Part shown: positions 6,644 to 8,701 of the stretch, piece after piece | How positions within the stretch are numbered: the first letter of the stretch is position 1 | How the letters are laid out: each line of letters opens with the position of its first letter | Assembly (NCBI GenBank): GCA_019308625.1 | Contig: JAFDHU010000232.1 | Span: 1 to 8,701, forward strand | Length of the DNA: 8,701 nt | Origin: Deltaproteobacteria bacterium | GTDB lineage: Bacteria > Desulfobacterota > Desulfobaccia > Desulfobaccales > 0-14-0-80-60-11 | Direction of reading: 5' to 3' | Made by a program: the position numbers and the translations under genes | The notes under the pieces: generated by a model | Databases searched by the model: none | Seen by the model: only the letters and a program-made list of their open reading frames with translations | Told to the model about the DNA's origin: nothing

Positions 6644-7516
6644 ATGTTGAAAGGAGCGATTACGGCCATTGTCACTCCCTTCAAGAACGGGGCCTTCGAT
6701 GAGGAAGCCTACCGGCAGCTCATCGAGTTCCAGATTCAGGGAGGCATCCATGGCATCGTGCCCTGCGGCACCACCGGCGAATCCGCCACCCTGTCCCATG
6801 ACGAGCACAAACGGGTGGTGGAAGTCTGCATTGACCAGGTGAAAAAACGCGTCCCGGTGGTGGCTGGCACCGGCTCCAACAGCACCGCTGAAGCTCTGGA
6901 GTTCACCAAACACGCCGAAGCCGCCGGGGCGGACTATGCCTTGATGATCACTCCTTACTACAACAAACCCACCCAGGAGGGCCTGTACCAGCACTACAAA
7001 ACCATCTGCCAACAGACCAAAATCCCTATTGTGGTTTACAACGTGCCCAGCCGCACGGGGGTGAATCTGTTGCCCGAAACCGTGGCCCGGTTGGCGGAAT
7101 TCCCCAATATCGTGGGCATCAAGGAGGCCACCGGGGACCTCAAACAGGGTGCCAAGGTGATGGAGCTGTGCGGCGATCGCATCACCCTGCTGTCCGGGGA
7201 CGATTTCACCGCGCTGCCCCTGCTGGCCATCGGCGGTCAAGGCGTCATCTCCGTGGTAAGCAACATCGTACCCGGCGACATGGCGAGTATGTGCAACGCC
7301 TATTTCAACGGCGACCTGGATAAAGCCCGGCAGTTGCATTACAAGATGTGGCCTTTGATGGAAGCCATGTTTTATGAGACCAATCCGGCACCGGCCAAAA
7401 CCGCCCTTAAACTGCTGGGCAAAATCACCGGGGAAGTCAGGCAGCCGCTGTGCTCCATGTCCTCCGCCAACGAAGAGAAGCTGCGCCAGGTATTGCAAAA
7501 GTACGGGCTGCTTTAG
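6644..7516 (+). CDS. dapA: 4-hydroxy-tetrahydrodipicolinate synthase
   Basis: DapA condenses pyruvate with aspartate semialdehyde, the first committed step of the diaminopimelate/lysine branch; it is a cytosolic TIM-barrel enzyme, usually a tetramer. The 290-residue product is complete. Visible residues: CGTTGES (41-47) with Thr43/Thr44, PYYNKP (104-109), YNVPSRTG (132-139) with Tyr132 and Arg137, and GIKEATGD (158-165) with the Schiff-base Lys160. Residues matching the E. coli lysine-feedback site are kept (Ala48, His52, His55, Asn79, Glu83, Tyr105, each one lower than in E. coli), so inhibition by lysine is predicted. The C-terminal NPAPAKTALKLLGKITGEVR is typical. A strong ribosome site precedes it. 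A terminator-like hairpin follows, before dapB. No anomalies seen. Confidence 0.97.
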   Translation: MLKGAITAIVTPFKNGAFDEEAYRQLIEFQIQGGIHGIVPCGTTGESATLSHDEHKRVVEVCIDQVKKRVPVVAGTGSNSTAEALEFTKHAEAAGADYALMITPYYNKPTQEGLYQHYKTICQQTKIPIVVYNVPSRTGVNLLPETVARLAEFPNIVGIKEATGDLKQGAKVMELCGDRITLLSGDDFTALPLLAIGGQGVISVVSNIVPGDMASMCNAYFNGDLDKARQLHYKMWPLMEAMFYETNPAPAKTALKLLGKITGEVRQPLCSMSSANEEKLRQVLQKYGLL

Positions 7517-7523
7517 AAAAACG

Positions 7524-7586
7524 GCCGGCAGTCGGCGGCAGGCGCGCCGAACAGACCCGCCGCTGACTTCCGGCGATTTTTCTTTT
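7524..7586 (+). terminator. Probable intrinsic terminator or attenuator between dapA and dapB
   Basis: 7524-7539 pairs with 7559-7574 (GCCGGCAGTCGGCGGC with GCCGCTGACTTCCGGC): 16 positions with one C/T mismatch and one G-U wobble, around a 19-base loop containing GGCGCGCC. It is followed at once by GATTTTTCTTTT, with T-runs at 7577-7581 and 7583-7586. This has the form of a rho-independent terminator on the + strand. The dapB ribosome site begins at the next base (7587), so partial read-through is likely if dapB is in the same operon. Confidence 0.65.
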
Positions 7587-7592
7587 GGGAGG
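7587..7592 (+). promoter_or_regulatory. Shine-Dalgarno site of dapB
   Basis: GGGAGG at 7587-7592, five bases before the ATG at 7598, directly abuts the T-run of the upstream hairpin. It fixes the dapB start. Confidence 0.7.
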
Positions 7593-7597
7593 TTGCC

Positions 7598-8407
7598 ATG
7601 GTCAAAGCCATTGTCTCCGGCGCCGCTGGCCGCATGGGGGGCCGGATTATTCATATGATGGAAGGGGTTCCGGGCCTCAGCCTGGTGGGCGCCCTGGAGC
7701 GGCCGGACCACCCGGCCGTGGGCAAGGACGTGGGCGAAGTGGTGGGTCTCCCCAAAAAAGGCGTGACAGTCAGCGCCTCCCTGGAGGAGGTCCTGCCCCA
7801 GGGTGAGGTGCTTATTGAATTCACCCATCCGGAGCCCACCCTGGAGCACCTGAAAGCGGTGGCCGACGCGGGGAAGGCCATGGTCATCGGCACCACCGGG
7901 CTCAGTCCCGAGCAGATAAAGGACCTCCACTGGCTGGCGGAGCGCACCCGGGTGGTCTATGCCCCCAACATGAGCGTGGGGGTGAACCTCATGTTCAAGG
8001 TGGTGGAGAAAATCGCCGGGGTGCTGACCGAGGGCTATGACGTGGAAATCGTGGAGGCCCACCATCGCCTGAAGAAGGACGCGCCCAGCGGCACCGCCCT
8101 GAAGCTGGCCCAGGTCATCGCCCAGGCCCTGGGGCGGGACCTGAACAAAGTGGGGGTCTACGCCCGCCACGGCCTCATCGGCGAGCGCACTGACCAGGAA
8201 ATCGGCATCCAGACGGTGCGGGCCGGAGACATCACCGGCGAGCACACCGTCATCTTCGGGGGCATCGGCGAAAGGCTGGAGATCATCCACCGGGCCCACA
8301 ACCGGGACAACTTCGCCAAGGGCGCGGTCCGGGCGGCCCTATGGATCGTAGACCAGGAGCCGGGCCTGTATGACATGCAGGATGTGCTGGGGCTGAAGGA
8401 GCTGTAA
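7598..8407 (+). CDS. dapB: 4-hydroxy-tetrahydrodipicolinate reductase
   Basis: DapB reduces the DapA product with NADH or NADPH to tetrahydrodipicolinate, the second step of the diaminopimelate branch. The 269-residue product is full length. Visible marks: nucleotide-binding GAAGRMG (residues 8-14), ALERPDHPAVG (32-42) in the cofactor-selecting region, GTTG (98-101), YAPNMSVGVN (121-130), and the signature EAHHRLKKDAPSGTA (153-167) with catalytic His155/His156 and Lys159. The tetrapyrrole-like C-terminal part reads GERTDQEIGIQTVRAGDITGEH, then a final NFAKGAVRAALW. It follows dapA by 81 bases that include a terminator-like hairpin and has its own good ribosome site. No damage seen. Confidence 0.97.
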   Translation: MVKAIVSGAAGRMGGRIIHMMEGVPGLSLVGALERPDHPAVGKDVGEVVGLPKKGVTVSASLEEVLPQGEVLIEFTHPEPTLEHLKAVADAGKAMVIGTTGLSPEQIKDLHWLAERTRVVYAPNMSVGVNLMFKVVEKIAGVLTEGYDVEIVEAHHRLKKDAPSGTALKLAQVIAQALGRDLNKVGVYARHGLIGERTDQEIGIQTVRAGDITGEHTVIFGGIGERLEIIHRAHNRDNFAKGAVRAALWIVDQEPGLYDMQDVLGLKEL

Positions 8408-8429
8408 AGGCCCGGGGCCGCAGGCCGGG

Positions 8430-8663
8430 ATGCATTTTGAGATTGTCGGCGAAATCACTTCAGTGGAGACCTTTGCTCCCGGCCGCGGCATACGGGAGCT
8501 GTCCCGTCTTAAGAAGATTTACGGAAAAGGCCGGTGGCGCAAACGCAAAGGCATTGCCTTGGTCAGACTGCCGGACGGCTCGCTGCACCGCGCCGAAATC
8601 CACTGGTATGAATCAACCGGTAGGGGGAAGAAAGAGCTCAAAATTAAAAGATTCTTAGATTAA
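8430..8663 (+). CDS. Small basic conserved protein of unknown function
   Basis: The 77-residue protein begins MHFEIVGEITSVETFAPG and carries a strongly basic patch KKIYGKGRWRKRKG near residues 28-41, then ALVRLPDGSLHRAEIHWYE and a C-terminal GKKELKIKRFLD. The composition is that of a compact beta-rich basic protein, possibly binding nucleic acid or ribosomes (inference). From memory it resembles a family of about 77 residues common in cyanobacteria, with the same GRWRK, AE-HWYE and GKKE-KIK marks; I could not check this. It starts 22 bases after the dapB stop with no clear ribosome site, so it is probably read with dapB. No signal peptide or membrane segment. Confidence 0.8.
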   Translation: MHFEIVGEITSVETFAPGRGIRELSRLKKIYGKGRWRKRKGIALVRLPDGSLHRAEIHWYESTGRGKKELKIKRFLD

Positions 8664-8667
8664 ACAC

Positions 8668-8701
8668 ATGGAAGAAGGCTTGTTGGTCATCTGCATCCGC
8701 A
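8668..8701 (+). CDS. Possible start of a further gene, cut by the window end
   Basis: An ATG four bases after the preceding stop opens a frame, MEEGLLVICIR, that runs off the window. The tight spacing fits operon structure, but no ribosome site is evident and 11 codons cannot identify a family. Confidence 0.3.
   Translation, partial: MEEGLLVICIR

Noticed and set aside
6608..8299. 563-codon open frame on the minus strand opposite dapA and dapB
   Set aside because: It lies exactly antisense to two unmistakable genes; the long frame is a product of high GC third positions, and its translation is low-complexity, rich in His/Gly/Gln, with no family features.
8408..8429. GC-rich inverted repeat between dapB and the small protein
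   Set aside because: Only a short CCCGG/CCGGG match in GC-rich sequence; expected by chance and with no T-tail.
1..8701. CRISPR array, tRNA or rRNA genes, insertion sequence, defence or toxin-antitoxin system
   Set aside because: No regularly spaced direct repeats, no tRNA-like cloverleaf or rRNA sequence noticed, and no transposase, nuclease or toxin motifs in any plausible frame.

Overview
The window is GC-rich and gene-dense, with every supported gene on the + strand. It looks like part of a bacterial amino-acid biosynthesis cluster. The order argH, fibronectin-type lipoprotein, lysA, dapF, dapA, dapB resembles, from memory, the arginine/lysine clusters of Desulfobacterota ('Deltaproteobacteria', for example Geobacter relatives). 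I infer such a lineage; no marker gene here proves it.

Layout. Positions 2-1813 hold the end of a large fusion gene: the C-terminal part of a CysM-like cysteine synthase joined almost without linker to a full-length cysteinyl-tRNA-synthetase-like domain. That domain has lost both class I signature motifs (HIGH and KMSKS). Next come a 79-residue single-helix membrane protein (1936-2175) and argH (2194-3456), which lacks about 40 internal residues of the family. A 127-base array of GC-rich hairpins (3481-3607) lies inside the signal-peptide region of a lipoprotein with three fibronectin-type-III-like repeats (3458-4629), whose frame is broken near 4469. lysA (4702-5798) is broken by an out-of-frame loss of about 100 nt and also lacks about 23 residues near its end. 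dapF (5798-6631), dapA (6644-7516) and dapB (7598-8407) look intact. A terminator-like hairpin separates dapA and dapB. A 77-residue basic protein (8430-8663) and perhaps the start of another gene (8668 onward) close the window.

How the genes work together. DapA and DapB carry out the first two committed steps toward diaminopimelate, DapF makes meso-diaminopimelate, and LysA would decarboxylate it to lysine. ArgH would carry out the last step of arginine synthesis. The genes feeding peptidoglycan (dapA, dapB, dapF) are intact, whereas those for the last step of arginine and of lysine synthesis carry deletions. This fits either real auxotrophy by gene decay or a local cluster of sequence/assembly errors; the sequence alone cannot decide.

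The two most interesting signals are the cysteine synthase fused to a degenerate cysteinyl-tRNA synthetase, and the palindromic array that appears to sit in frame within a lipoprotein signal peptide.
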